From Lingula anatina (lineage: Eukaryota; Brachiopoda; Lingulata; Lingulida; Lingulidae): 64,000 nt of DNA. The notes below the pieces were generated by a model that saw nothing but the letters and a program-made list of their open reading frames with translations, was not told the DNA's origin and did not search any database. Of the stretch, positions 22,405-34,665 are shown one piece after another. The stretch covers positions 390,662 through 454,661 of the forward strand of contig NW_019775991.1 of the NCBI RefSeq assembly GCF_001039355.2, given 5' to 3'. The translations under genes were made by a program, and so were the position numbers. Within the stretch, counting starts at the first letter, position 1. Each line of letters starts with the position of its first letter.

Positions 22405-22431
22405 CAAGGAGTTACAATGTATAACTCCTTG
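22405..22431. repeat. Stem-loop CAAGGAGTTA/TAACTCCTTG
   Basis: A 10-bp perfect inverted repeat with a 7-base loop in the intergenic space; flanks also pair (GTGAATT). The same 10-base arms occur at 14808-14837 and 19515-19541. Confidence 0.7.
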
Positions 22432-23605
22432 GTGAATTTTTATTCAAATGAGTGAATGAGGGTAGTTAAGAAGAAGGATACATGTAAGAAAGATGGGTGT
22501 CGGACGTACGAAAAATGAGAGAGAGACAGAGAGAGGAAAAAATCATACACTAATTATATAAAGCAGCTTTAAATAAAACAAAGAAATAGACCTCTAATAC
22601 AAAAAGAGTAGTTTTTTTTTTAATTTGGGTTACTTAGATTAGTCTGTGTGTCACTGAAAGTGCGTGTGCGTACACACTGTATGAGAGGCGGAGAGTTCTT
22701 GCTCGCTTGGGTGGCGCGTGTTTATCTGAGAGAAAGAGAGAGAGAAGAAAGAGAGACAGAGGGAGGGATGGTGAGAGCGACTGAGAGTGTGTTTTTGTGG
22801 GGGGGGGGGAGAAAAAGAGAGAAATAGTGAGTCGTACACTTTTTTTACTGTAGCCTAAATAGCAGTGTCAAATAAAGCAAAGAGGAAGACCTCAAGTATA
22901 AAAATGAACAGTTTAATTGCATTTGAAATACATAGATTTGTTTAATGAATGCCTTACCTTTCTTGTCTGATATATACAGATATTTGAAAGGCAACAAACC
23001 ACAAGGAAGCGATCTGCGTTTATGTACAAACAGAAGCAAGGGGTAAATTGAGACATGACACGGCCAGTTGCCGCAAAAAATTGTCCTAATTCTATTCTTA
23101 TGAAACATAAAATTTTACACTGCACTGGTGGATCCAAGTAATGAAAAAGGCGGAGGGAGGGGGGTTAAAGAGAAACAAAACGTCACAAAAAATCATAAAA
23201 CTTCCTCAAATTGAGCAATTCTCTTTTGCTAAGGCGAAATGGCGAAAAGTTTTATGTTCCCACCGGCATTGGAGTGTCTCTTGTCTTGTATTGTCTTCCT
23301 TACCTCCTTTAAGAAAATTGCACAGGAGCAATTTGACCAGTTTTAACTTGTTAAAACAACAACAAACAGCCGATATGAAGAAAAATAAATGTATCATATT
23401 TTTTAAATGTAAAATCGACCTGGGTTTTGACCAAGTCGTCCATGTCTTTTCTTTGTTTTTCCCTTTTTTTGCTTAAAAAACTACAGTAGGATCCAACGGA
23501 CTGAGGAATGGTAGGATTCTATATTGTTTTTACATTGACCTGTGCTGTCAGGAATATAAACAATATAAAACTATAGTACATGCGTTTACTTATTTTACTT
23601 TTACA

Positions 23606-23611
23606 TTTAAT
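23606..23611 (-). promoter_or_regulatory. Possible poly(A) signal of gene A
   Basis: ATTAAA on the minus strand about 530 bases after the gene A stop. No AATAAA was found closer. Weak candidate only. Confidence 0.25.
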
Positions 23612-24144
23612 TACAATACATAGGTAATATAAAAAATATCACAAAAAATAACACACACAATGAAAATCATGATCTAATGCTATTTAAATCACATTTTCTT
23701 GAATAAATATTTTTCAATTTATACGGCATTTTGGCTTAAAATACTGTACATACATGCACAGTGGAATTCTTCAATTTAACCAATTAATCCATAAGCATAT
23801 TTATATATCACGTTTTCTAATTTACATGTAAGACTGTCTTAGATCAAACTCTAACGGTGGCTTATAATTACAGCAGTAAAAACGACCTTAATGTCAGTTA
23901 TTCTCCTCTATCCTCCATCCATTGATCTTCCGTATTATCAAATGATATGCAAAAACGTATATTATCAACGTATATGAATCAAGATGATAACCTTTTGCCA
24001 GGCTTCATTTCACAATAACGTATCGCTGTTCTCACGGCGTGCTTGTGCATTTTTACCATATGATGAGCTGCTGGAAGTATAACTACATGAAACCAAGAAC
24101 GTGGGTCCTAAAAACATTGACATTTTTAAAACTAAATACCATGT

Positions 24145-24458
24145 TCATTTTGTCTCGTTTCCCCAAGCCTTACGTGGCTGAAATGGCGGCTGAAATGGCG
24201 GTTCACGGGCATTATCATGTGGCGCCCCTTGTCTCCCAACAGCTCCTGTGTTCTCCTGGGTGGGTCTTCCATATTTGCTGCGTTTTTTAGCGACAGGAGG
24301 CGGGGTAAAATCATGAGATCCGCGTGATGAACTGCGCCATCTATTGTTATCTCGGAAGTCGTCATAGTCTACATCACTCCGGTCGCCGTGGCCACTGTGA
24401 TCATCATAATACAGAGCGTCGTGTCCGCCATGGTGGTAATCATCATGACCCCTTGGTC
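24145..24458 (-). CDS. Gene A last exon: His/Asp-rich C-terminus and stop
   Basis: Codes [20 protein letters not shown], then a basic segment ([10 protein letters not shown]), [14 protein letters not shown] and a repeated PPFQPPFQP before GNETK and TGA at 24145-24147. The His/Asp stretch could bind metal; PPFQP and PPPVAKK are possible SH3-type ligands. Both functions are inference. Confidence 0.85.
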
Positions 24459-27400
24459 CTAAGACAAGGAATAAATAACCTTTTTATGCTTGTATCGTGG
24501 CACGCACGTCTACATTTTACATACAGTGCATGTGGCAGCAAATCCTTGCCATCTGCAGAGTATCATCAACACTTACATGTAAAGAAGCAAGCCAAATGAT
24601 TGCACGCGCATTGTGAAGTTTTACTGCCATCCCATTCAGAAGCACATTTCACAAACCGAAATTATTACTCTGACCCGATCATGTTTTATCATAAATATTG
24701 AGGTAAGCAATATAGGTAGTCCAACTGAAAATACACTTCCATATATTATACGAGCACCGCGGTTTTGTTTGAATTCATGAAGGTCGTGTCTGAAAAAACA
24801 TTTGGATTGGATATTCTTTTGTCATCGTGCATGTATGGTATAGATACGATAAAACTTGTCCCAATACCCATTAAAACGAGATATTTATATACGTGAAACA
24901 AACCTACCTGCACCTCTGTGTTGCCTGTCATCACAATCTCGCCCAATCTCGCGTTGCCCCCTTCCACCATCACTGTTATTATCGTCAGAAAGATGAATTT
25001 CGTCTTTAGAATCGCTCTTGCTATCTACGTCACTGTAAATCAACTGGATAATAGGGTGTGACGGCCATCTATCTTTCTGGTTTGAAGGGGCGGTGGCGTG
25101 GCAAACCATAGGGCTCGGCGTGGATTCTCTCCAGTTTACGTCATTCTCGAAGATGGTGCTTGGGTGTGATAGCCGTCTAGCTTTGTGGGTTGCAGGAACG
25201 TTAGCACTGCTTAACGTAGGGCTTGGTGGTAGAACTTCTGTGTTTACGTCACTCTTTTGGGTGGCAGGGACAGACGTACTGCTCAGCGTCGGGCTCGGTG
25301 GGGCTTTCCCCCCCTTTCTGTCACTTTCGATCGTTATGACAGTAGGGTGTGACATCCGTCTGCCTTTGTGGCCTGCAGGGTCAGAAGTACTGCTAAGCGC
25401 ACGGCTCGGCGGGAGTTCTTCCCCTTCTATGTCATTGTCGAACACGGTGTTATGATGTGAGAGCCGTCTTACTTTCTGGGCTGCGAGATCAGTAGTATTG
25501 CTCAGTGAAGGGATTGGCGGGAGTACCTCCCTTTTTATGGCATTCTCGAACATGGTGTTATGATGTGAGAGCCGTCTTACTTTCTGGACTGCGAGATCAG
25601 TAGTATTGCTCAGCGAAGTGATTGGCGGGAGTACCTTCCCTTTTATGGCATTCTCGAACATGGTATCAGGATGTGAGAGCCGTCTTAATTTCTGGGATGC
25701 GAGATCAGTAGTATTGCTCAGCGTACGGCTTGGCGGGGGCACTTCCTCTTTTATGTCATTCTCGAACATGGTATTAGAATGTGACAGTCGTCTTATTTTT
25801 TGGGCTGCAGGGACAGTGGCATCCATAACCATGGGGCTTGATGGAGGTGCTTTCCTGTAGGTGGCCTTTATTCCGTTATCTGTTTGTGGCTCAGAACTTG
25901 TGCCCACAGTCATATATTTTTGTGCATTGTGCGTTCTGGAAAAATAAACCAAAGTATATAAAACTAAATACATTTTCTTATACAAGTTTTAAGGGTAATG
26001 AAAGACGAACAAGAAAGCATACCAAAATGAATTGCATGTACTTCTGAAAATGTGCATAATTCATGATTGAGTTTTTTTTTCAGGAAATATGTCTAGAAGA
26101 AAGGAAATTTTTCAAAGAGAAGAGTAACTGTACAAAAATATAATCGTTAGCATGCATTTTTCACAAGCTTTGGCCTCGTACACAGACAGTCTTTGTAAGC
26201 TCTTCAGAAAAAACTTTATTGTTTTTTTACAATTAAACAACCAAAAGCTGAACATGTTTAGGTTATTAAAATTCATGTAGGGCATATGGTACCGTGTGAG
26301 TGCCTTTGATTGTCATTCATGAACATGTTCATATGGGCCGTTTTGTTTGTCATTTTTAAAATTGTCAATTCACCGACCCCATTAATTGGCGTAAAGAAAA
26401 AATAGATATATACATGTATGTTGAGCTTCAGATTTTTTCTAAGAAAGCACCTGTTAATGAATTTATTAGATATTTACCCTACCCTACCTACTTATATGCA
26501 ACTGAATGCCTGTAATTACTCGACATAAAAGTCTGAAAAGCAAATTACCTGACACAAACAGCGGTAACTATTATGACAATAATGATAAACAGCAGCACGC
26601 TTCCACCAATCACGCTCCATATCCAGGACGTTGCCTCCGCGCTATACGAAATCAAGCCCTCAGCTGGCGTCGTGGCGTTAACAGGTAGCGTGGTGGCGTT
26701 TGTGGCGTTTGAAGTGACGGATGCCACCAGGAACCCAAGCTGCGTTATATCAACATTGCCTAGGATTAAAGTGAAAATTGATGACCATGGGCTTGCTTTG
26801 CGAAGAAACATATATTAGGCTTGGACTATAAAAATCCAGATAGCCGACCAGGACTATGGAATATTAGCTATTTAACATACAATGATGACTATCTGCCACC
26901 ATGAGAGTAAAAACCTTCATTTTGCGTGATATTTGCATATCTGTCTTGCCTCATCACTTTTGGTGTAAATTTATATATACTGACAGTCAATGAAAACGCA
27001 TCATTTATTGATCAAATAAGTTCCTTTGGAACATTAAGAAAATAACAGTTTTATATATATCACCAATTACAAGAACAAATTAATAAAACGCACAAAAAAT
27101 TAGTTCGTGCTTTGGTTTGCAACCGAAATAAAACAAAACAAAAGCACAGTTCCGAGCATAAGGTAAAACAAGTACATTGTACCTTACCTAGAGCGATCTG
27201 AAGGTCTGTCTGTGCGTCCTGCATGGCGGCAACCAAATCTGCGGCAGGCAGTATGTCCCCGTTTTTTGTGAGCACGTAATAGGCCAAATCTATGGAGGTG
27301 GGGTCATCGCTAGATTGCGCTGGGTAACCTGGCACGCGCAGAACGAAGTTGTAGCTAAAGGTTGGGGTGAAGGTGGATCTCCTAAAAAACAATACGCGTG

Positions 27401-28492
27401 ATGCCTTTACTTGTTGATTTTTGGCTTACTCTTTGTTATCTTACCTGTGGTGAAAGACTATATAAATCTAAAATAAACAATTATTTTGATAAAATTACGG
27501 GTGTTTCACTGTTTTACAAATACACCATTCAGTAATTCAGTACAATAATGATTATTTTTATTAATATACCCTGTTTTTAATGCAAATCAATAATTTAAAG
27601 TTGAAATTGCATTTTTATCTTCTGACTTTAAGTGTATTATATGCATATGTATATAATTACTTTCTTCGCGTTGTTGTTATCCCTGGTATCAAAGTACAGT
27701 TCCCGCCAGCGCAGTAGGTAGTTGCCGCGGAAGCTATCGTTGTAGTAACGGCCGTATCCACGGCAACCGTATACTGTCAAAGAGAAAGAATCATATTTAA
27801 GTCCAGCACTGGATAGATCGCATTACTCTTCCAAATAAGTAAAAATGCACGAATAGTGGAACTTATTATTATTAGCAAAAAAGAAATACTAACTTCCCTG
27901 GAAACTTCAACAATTTCCCCATAGTAATCTTAACAAAAATGACGAGAAAATAAAAATTCCAAAACACCATATCTGAATTCCATTTTATAATTTTGAACGA
28001 CCTCCAAAGCGGCCAGCTTCTACCACAAGTGGGGATTCCAGATTCCTACAAATTTACTCATTAAATCTCTCATGAATGAAGTGTAACCATCAGTTCTAAC
28101 ATGTAGAAGCAGGATAAACCTGTCGAGGGTGTTGCTGAGAGATGGAGAAATAAAACAATAGCCACTACCGTCAGAATAATAAAAATAATGTCGATAGAGC
28201 TTTACATACACAAAACAAACAAAGTAATGAATTAAGACAACGGCTTCATAAACCTACGTGAGATATATCCATCTCAGCGGACATTTTAACAGCGTTCTCT
28301 CTCTCGGCTGTGCTTGGAGTCCTGGTCTCCGCAGCGACCGGCATGACGTCATCAGCCAATTCTAAATAGATTAAATGAAAAAAAAAATCCCACCGCTGTA
28401 TGTATTCATAAGTTATCTAGGAAAATAGTAACTGTAAATTTTAGCAAACTATTGCATGCTTCAAAATTTTACATTGTACAAATTTTGTACAA

Positions 28493-28546
<54 letters not shown>

Positions 28547-31500
28547 AGACTGTTAAAACACATATTTACGTTTACACTGGCCACCGATATCCATGTGCCT
28601 GTAGGACAGGTACAGCTATATCCACCAGGACTGTTAATACACATACTTACGTCTACACTCGCCCCCGATATCCACGGTGCCTGTAGGACAGGTACAGCTA
28701 TATCCACCAGGACTGTTAATACACAGTTGCGTAGAGTTACACACCCAGGCTAACTGGTTACATTCATCTATGTCTAGAATGTGGAAACACATTAATTCAA
28801 TATAACAGTATAGATTGAAAATACATAAAATATATATAACGTGTATAACATACCCCAGAAACAAAATACATGATAATGTTCCGGTGCTATACATTTTTTA
28901 TGTGATGGGCGATTGGGGTGGGGGAGTCATCAGAAAATAATAGTATGTTTTTATGAAACTCATGAGCACAATGTGAAACAAGTTACAATATTTTCTATCA
29001 TATATTTATGTTCGTGCACAAAAGGAATAGTTCCGCATTGGCAAAACAAAATTGGTTTATTAAGTACAGATTATGTCAACCTTTGAAAGGAGTTATGTCT
29101 TCACCTCTGTTTGTCTGTCTATAATTCTGTTTGTTTATTTGTTTGGTACCAGCCATACTCAATAAATAAATAAAACCATTTGTCTTTAAATTAACACATG
29201 CTGTTTAAGGTGACAATTTCACATATATAAATCAACCTACCTTTGCAGGTGAAGCCATCAGCTGACATGGTGTAGCCTCCATTACAATAGCAGTTGTAGG
29301 AGCCCTCAGTATTCACACAGTTCTGGTTACATTTGTTCGCTCCAGTAGAACATTCGTTCTCATCTGGTAATGAAAAGAGACACAATCGCATTGATGTCAT
29401 TTATGTGACTCAAGGAAATAAGACATGTGACAAAATAAGGTGTCTATAAATATTTAAGGTTGCCGTGAAATTTTGCTTACGATGCTGGTTTTAGTCTGTT
29501 CTGCCTTCAACACTCATCCATTTTCAAAAGAGCTTAGACTATTTGATAACCGCTGCGCAACCTCTTGCGATGCCAATGGTGCCTTGACACTGTCTGTGAG
29601 TGCCACAACATGAGGACGCGCATGCGCGAATGCTAGGTAGCTGTTACTCACCGTTACACTGGGTTCCTCCAGTAAGAGTGTAGCCTTTCTTACAACTGCA
29701 CCTATTGGTTCCGGCTGAATCTACGTAACACCAGCCATTCACCAGATCACAGCCGATATTACTGGTGCAAACCGTGGTCGCTGGAATAGAATGATTTCTA
29801 GAATGTTGAGAAAATTTTAAAACTTATAATATTACTCTGATTGCTTATCGTAGTTTTGTTTAATAAACTGTACAACCATCAACATTAAATCAAAAATGAT
29901 GTATATTTTTCCAATACCAACCGAGACCAACAAACAATTTAATGCTGTATACGAACACGTTTTACCGTCAGGTTCGAGGACCAATACAGCGTCACATCCA
30001 AGCAACATTTCAAATTAATTTTAGACTGGAGATTGATCATGTTCGTTTTCATTGACAATGTGCAACTACCACGATTTGCGCTAATAGTATTTATGAGTAA
30101 CTCTTTTTTAAATCAAATGTACCGGTAGTGTCAAACAAACGCTATACTTACGAGCACAAGTTTTGCCGTCAGCCTGGAGGGAAAAGGCGGCATCACACCC
30201 ACAGGTGTAGGAACCCTCCGTGTTAATACAAGTCTGGGAGCAGTCACTGGCTGGGACACATTCATTTACATCTGAAATATCGTCATCTTAAATTGTGTAA
30301 AACTAGGATCACTGGAGAACAACGCCGTTTATTATGTAATTAAAATCAAAATAACAGGCCCTAAATCAAGAACAATAATACGGTCTTTTGGGTGCTTTTG
30401 GCGGAAAAGGTGCCGTCTATATTCGTTTTCCTTTTCACTTAAATCTTGGGCTTATGAACATCAACTATTAATACTCATAAAAAACACAACCTAATTTAAA
30501 GCTAAAAACGTGAATTCTGCACAGTGCTCGTGAAATCTAATATACAATAAACTTCAATAAACTTGCGTGTTTTTCTCCGGTTAAGTGCAATTAAAAAAAA
30601 CAACTGTAGTACAAATAAGGGTGTCATATGTCAAAACGACAAACATGAGATACTGCTATGGATTTTCAGATTTTAAAAAGCATTCCGACTATCTGCGTTT
30701 TATGGCTTCCTATCCATCGACTGCCCGGGTACGTCACATACATGTAGTAAACTGAAACAGTAAATTCCATGTCCTCAGCATGGCCAGGGCCCCCTTACTA
30801 CCACAGGCGTTTACTGCTCTTTTACAGAACCACACTTTTTCATTTGGATATGTTACAAACTTTCAAACCAGAAAACAAAAGTACATATATATATCTTCAT
30901 GTGTATCTTACCGTCACAGCGCCCCTCATCGACCAACTGATAGCCCGTGTCACAAGAGCAAGCGTATGATCCCGGAATGTTGATGCAGATATGGTCACAT
31001 TCACTGCCATTGACACATTCGTCTAAATCTGGAAAGATCAAATTATAAATCCAAGCAATAAACAAATTAAGTTATTATTTCGTTTATTGATTGAGTTTAA
31101 ACCAATTTTTAATGCTGATTCATTCAGCACTACGTTGTTCTGTTCATTAATTAAAATATTAATTGATAACTACCGGTGTGTCACCGGTAGTTTATGTAAT
31201 TACCGTCGCATGTAATCCCGTCCCCTAAATAACCTTCAGGACAAGGTCCACACGTGTACCCAGTTATATTGCGTGGTGGGGGGTCATTTTGACAACGAAC
31301 CCCGGGATAACAGGGCTCTGTGTTCTCTGCGCATGCGTCCATCTCACTTTCGCAGTACGTCCCCGTGTAACTGTCTGGACAAGTGCATTCCAAGACGATA
31401 AAGCTGTTGAAACATATGCCATGGGTTAATAAGGAAAATCATCGGCGTTAATAGAGTATATGAAGTAACTGGACGACCAAATTTTATAACATAAGTGGAC

Positions 31501-33467
31501 AACGAGACGTCGGCACCTTTTTGTCCTGATCGACACAAATACATGCACGTATTACATATACATTTTAAATTTAATTACAAGAATTGGAAGATGAATTTGG
31601 CATACCAGGTAGATGCTTTTTGATGACATCTTTGTTGTCTAAACTTACTATGAAGATGTTTCTTCCAGTTCAGTAGCTGTGAGTGCTGCACATGTGCCAC
31701 CATTTTCACAAGGACAGTATTCTATCACAGGCTGGTAGGTGCTCCGGGCGTCATTGGTGTCCTAAGGGATAACAGATGTGCAGCATTTCATGCAAAGAGT
31801 CAATAGTGTCGAGCAAATAAGATATTTTGTTAGGAATTTACTTGATATAAATATCCTTTGTGAACTTCGTACATGCACTGCACTTTTAAGGAGGTAACGT
31901 CCAGAGTACCTTATCTATAAATACGATTATTTCAAAAAATGAACGCTCCCAAAATGAATTCGTAAGTGCTGATATGTTTGCCTATTGTCTCTCTATTTGT
32001 AAATTTTAATTATCCATTGATTTTTAAACTTAGAAACAAATAACAAGCAAAATTTATCAGAATAAGGAGGTGTATTAAGTTTAGCTACATACGTACATGG
32101 TATGTTTGAATTTCTTTAAAGTATAGTGAAAAATGACACCTTTCAAATTATTTACTGTAGCAAAGGACATCACTTTGCCCTTTCGAACGCAGTCCACATC
32201 ACGTACTACATACCTTTGCTATCAACATCAAATTTAACTCCTCGGAGAAGGAATTGATGAGAATGCCAACGTGACACTCATCACCAGAAACCTGTGAAAG
32301 GTTACCGGAAGTGGAACCATTTGTCTCGAGCAGACACGTGATGGCGTCACCGTTTGCGTCTGACACGTTGGTTGCTATAGTGGTAAATACACCACGATAG
32401 ACGTGGTGCGATCTGGGTCCGGTGATTTTTGGAGGGAAATTCTCTACATGAAAAAGATAATGCTGACCTTGTGAAGACACGTTTTTCGAATACTACATGT
32501 ACGTGTTCTTTGCGGAAATGAGATCTTAGGCAGTTAATAAGAAAAGAAGGTGTCATAATTACCTGGAAGAGTTTCATATGTTTTGTACTTGCGCACAGGT
32601 TGAATGGATATAAGAGAAGTTTCGTAACTCCTACTTACGGAATTCAACCTGTGGTTTAATGAGATGGACATGGTTTTGTAAGCAGCATAAGAATCATTGA
32701 ACAGACACTCACATAATCCTATTCAAATTCCGAAAAATTAACAGAAAGCTCTCTTCCGAGCAGCACAGCTGTGTTTCTACTGACAACACCAGGTGTCCTA
32801 GGTGTCGTCTCGCGTAAAACTTCCTATAACATTGTTAACCGCCCATACGTTTTGTAAAACGCAGAGGCGGAACCAGAAATATTTTCTGACAGTGTTCCAA
32901 ACTATCTTTGTTCATTCATCCTCTTCGACAAAAAAGAATTAAAAAATGGATACCCGTCAATGTAAACTTGAAAATCTGACCGTCTTCCCGGAAGACCCAG
33001 AAGACGGCCTCAATCAGCCCCTGAAACGTCAATATATTAATCTAGTATTATTTAATGATATGATATTATCTCACCTAAATCTAATATAGCTTTGTCACTG
33101 GCGATTTTTTCGCTGAGAGTTACTGCGCCAAAACTTAGGTCCCCTGTTTGGGCTGTATCAAAGAGGCATGACAAATCAGACCCACAGAGGGCTTCAGCTG
33201 CCGCTTGCAGTGTAGCGTTTGCGAATGTAATGTTGTCAGTGAACATGGGTGTGAAGTTCGGGAAGTTGTAGATCTCGTAGCTCTCGCCAGGCTGGTAGCA
33301 GAATATGGTTGTCTCGTTCGTCACCATCCCTGAGAAAAATTCATCTTATGGACAATGAAAAACAACTGAACTGAACAAAAACAGTTTATTATTCGCAAGA
33401 GATGTAGAGCACGACGATCATATTGTCATCCTTTACTTTCAAACAGTGAATTTCAATTATATGATAT

Positions 33468-33520
<53 letters not shown>

Positions 33521-34628
33521 AATAAGTGTTTGTTATATCAAGACCTATCTACCAATATGCAACGCATTTTTAGAAAGCAAATCTTTCATTTGGTACATCC
33601 TTAGCCTTTGCGTGAAAAATCTTCCCTTTTTTCAATTTTATGATGAATGTCTACACAATGATGCAATATGTTCGGTCTTCATTTTTCTTAATATTCCAAA
33701 CGAAAAATACAAAAGAATGGCGTATCTATATCAATACACTTCAATACCACCTACTCACACGTCATTCCAAACTGGTGGTATATATCAGCTTCTGATGACG
33801 TCTCAGGTATTGGTGCACCGTTGCTAGGCGTGAGGTCATCACTTTTGTCGTTGTTAAACACTCCCATCAGGCCCTTGGTGCGATTTTCAAAGGTTTCAGG
33901 AACTTCCAAGGTTATCGATAATGCACCCTAAAGGTAAATGCATTAATATGTTTACCGCGCCATTACTGATGAACCCCTGCACAATTAATTTTTTTTTAAA
34001 TACTATCATAATGGATTTCCATTTTCCTGTGAAATCCTTCCCAGAAAACAGGACATCTAATTAAAAGGAAACAGATATGATGAAATCATTATCAACCGCA
34101 GGAACACATTGTGGAAATGTGTTTAACCAGTGGCTAGTAAGCGCCAGTCACCAAAAGGAAAGAAACATTCCCAATCGTTACATAAAGGTACTAATTTTCA
34201 GTAATTAATTCAGAGCTACTAAAGATACATGTACCAATACAGGTTCGACAATACTGTTAGCATTCTATCGATACCTTAAGAGCTTTCGCAGATACGGTTA
34301 TTCCGTTTTCATGCGTCACTTGGAACGAATTATTCTCTGGACGTGAGAGCAGCACCGTGTCAGACAGCGAGGAATGCGTGCTGGTATCGTTGGTGAAGTT
34401 TTCAATGTCAATCATAGTGCAGTTTATAAAAACCTCCAGCTCTTCTTCAGTCCCATTTTTTAGGTTAACCTGAATGAGGCTCTGTTCGACAAGCTGTATT
34501 GCAACACTGGTGAAAATAGTGGCCTTGGACGTATCTGAAATGGATGAAATGGGAATCACTAGAGGTAACTTTGACTTATTATCTGTTTATTCCTTCACAA
34601 TACATGCTATATGTACAGATGTATGTAC

Positions 34629-34665
<37 letters not shown>

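Larger units (their letters stand above)
21792..24144. other. Intergenic space between genes A and B
   Basis: About 2.35 kb between the gene A stop and the gene B start codon, both genes being on the minus strand. It should hold the 3' UTR of A and the promoter and 5' UTR of B. Visible content: two GA-rich low-complexity tracts (22513-22540 and 22729-22765), a stem-loop at 22405-22431 and otherwise AT-rich sequence. No convincing gene or TATA box placed for B. Confidence 0.6.

Noticed and set aside
23141-23476. Plus-strand open frame of about 111 codons in the intergenic space
   Set aside because: Lys/Phe-rich composition, no known motif, a competing frame on the other strand, and no splice or promoter context.
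27188-27381. Firm call of a SEA domain before the membrane
   Set aside because: Position and length would fit, but no GSVVV-type cleavage motif or clear SEA pattern is seen; left as unassigned.
28441-28560. Coding extension of the EGF exon into IYIYIY
   Set aside because: This is the TA microsatellite read in frame; the true donor lies at 28649-28650.
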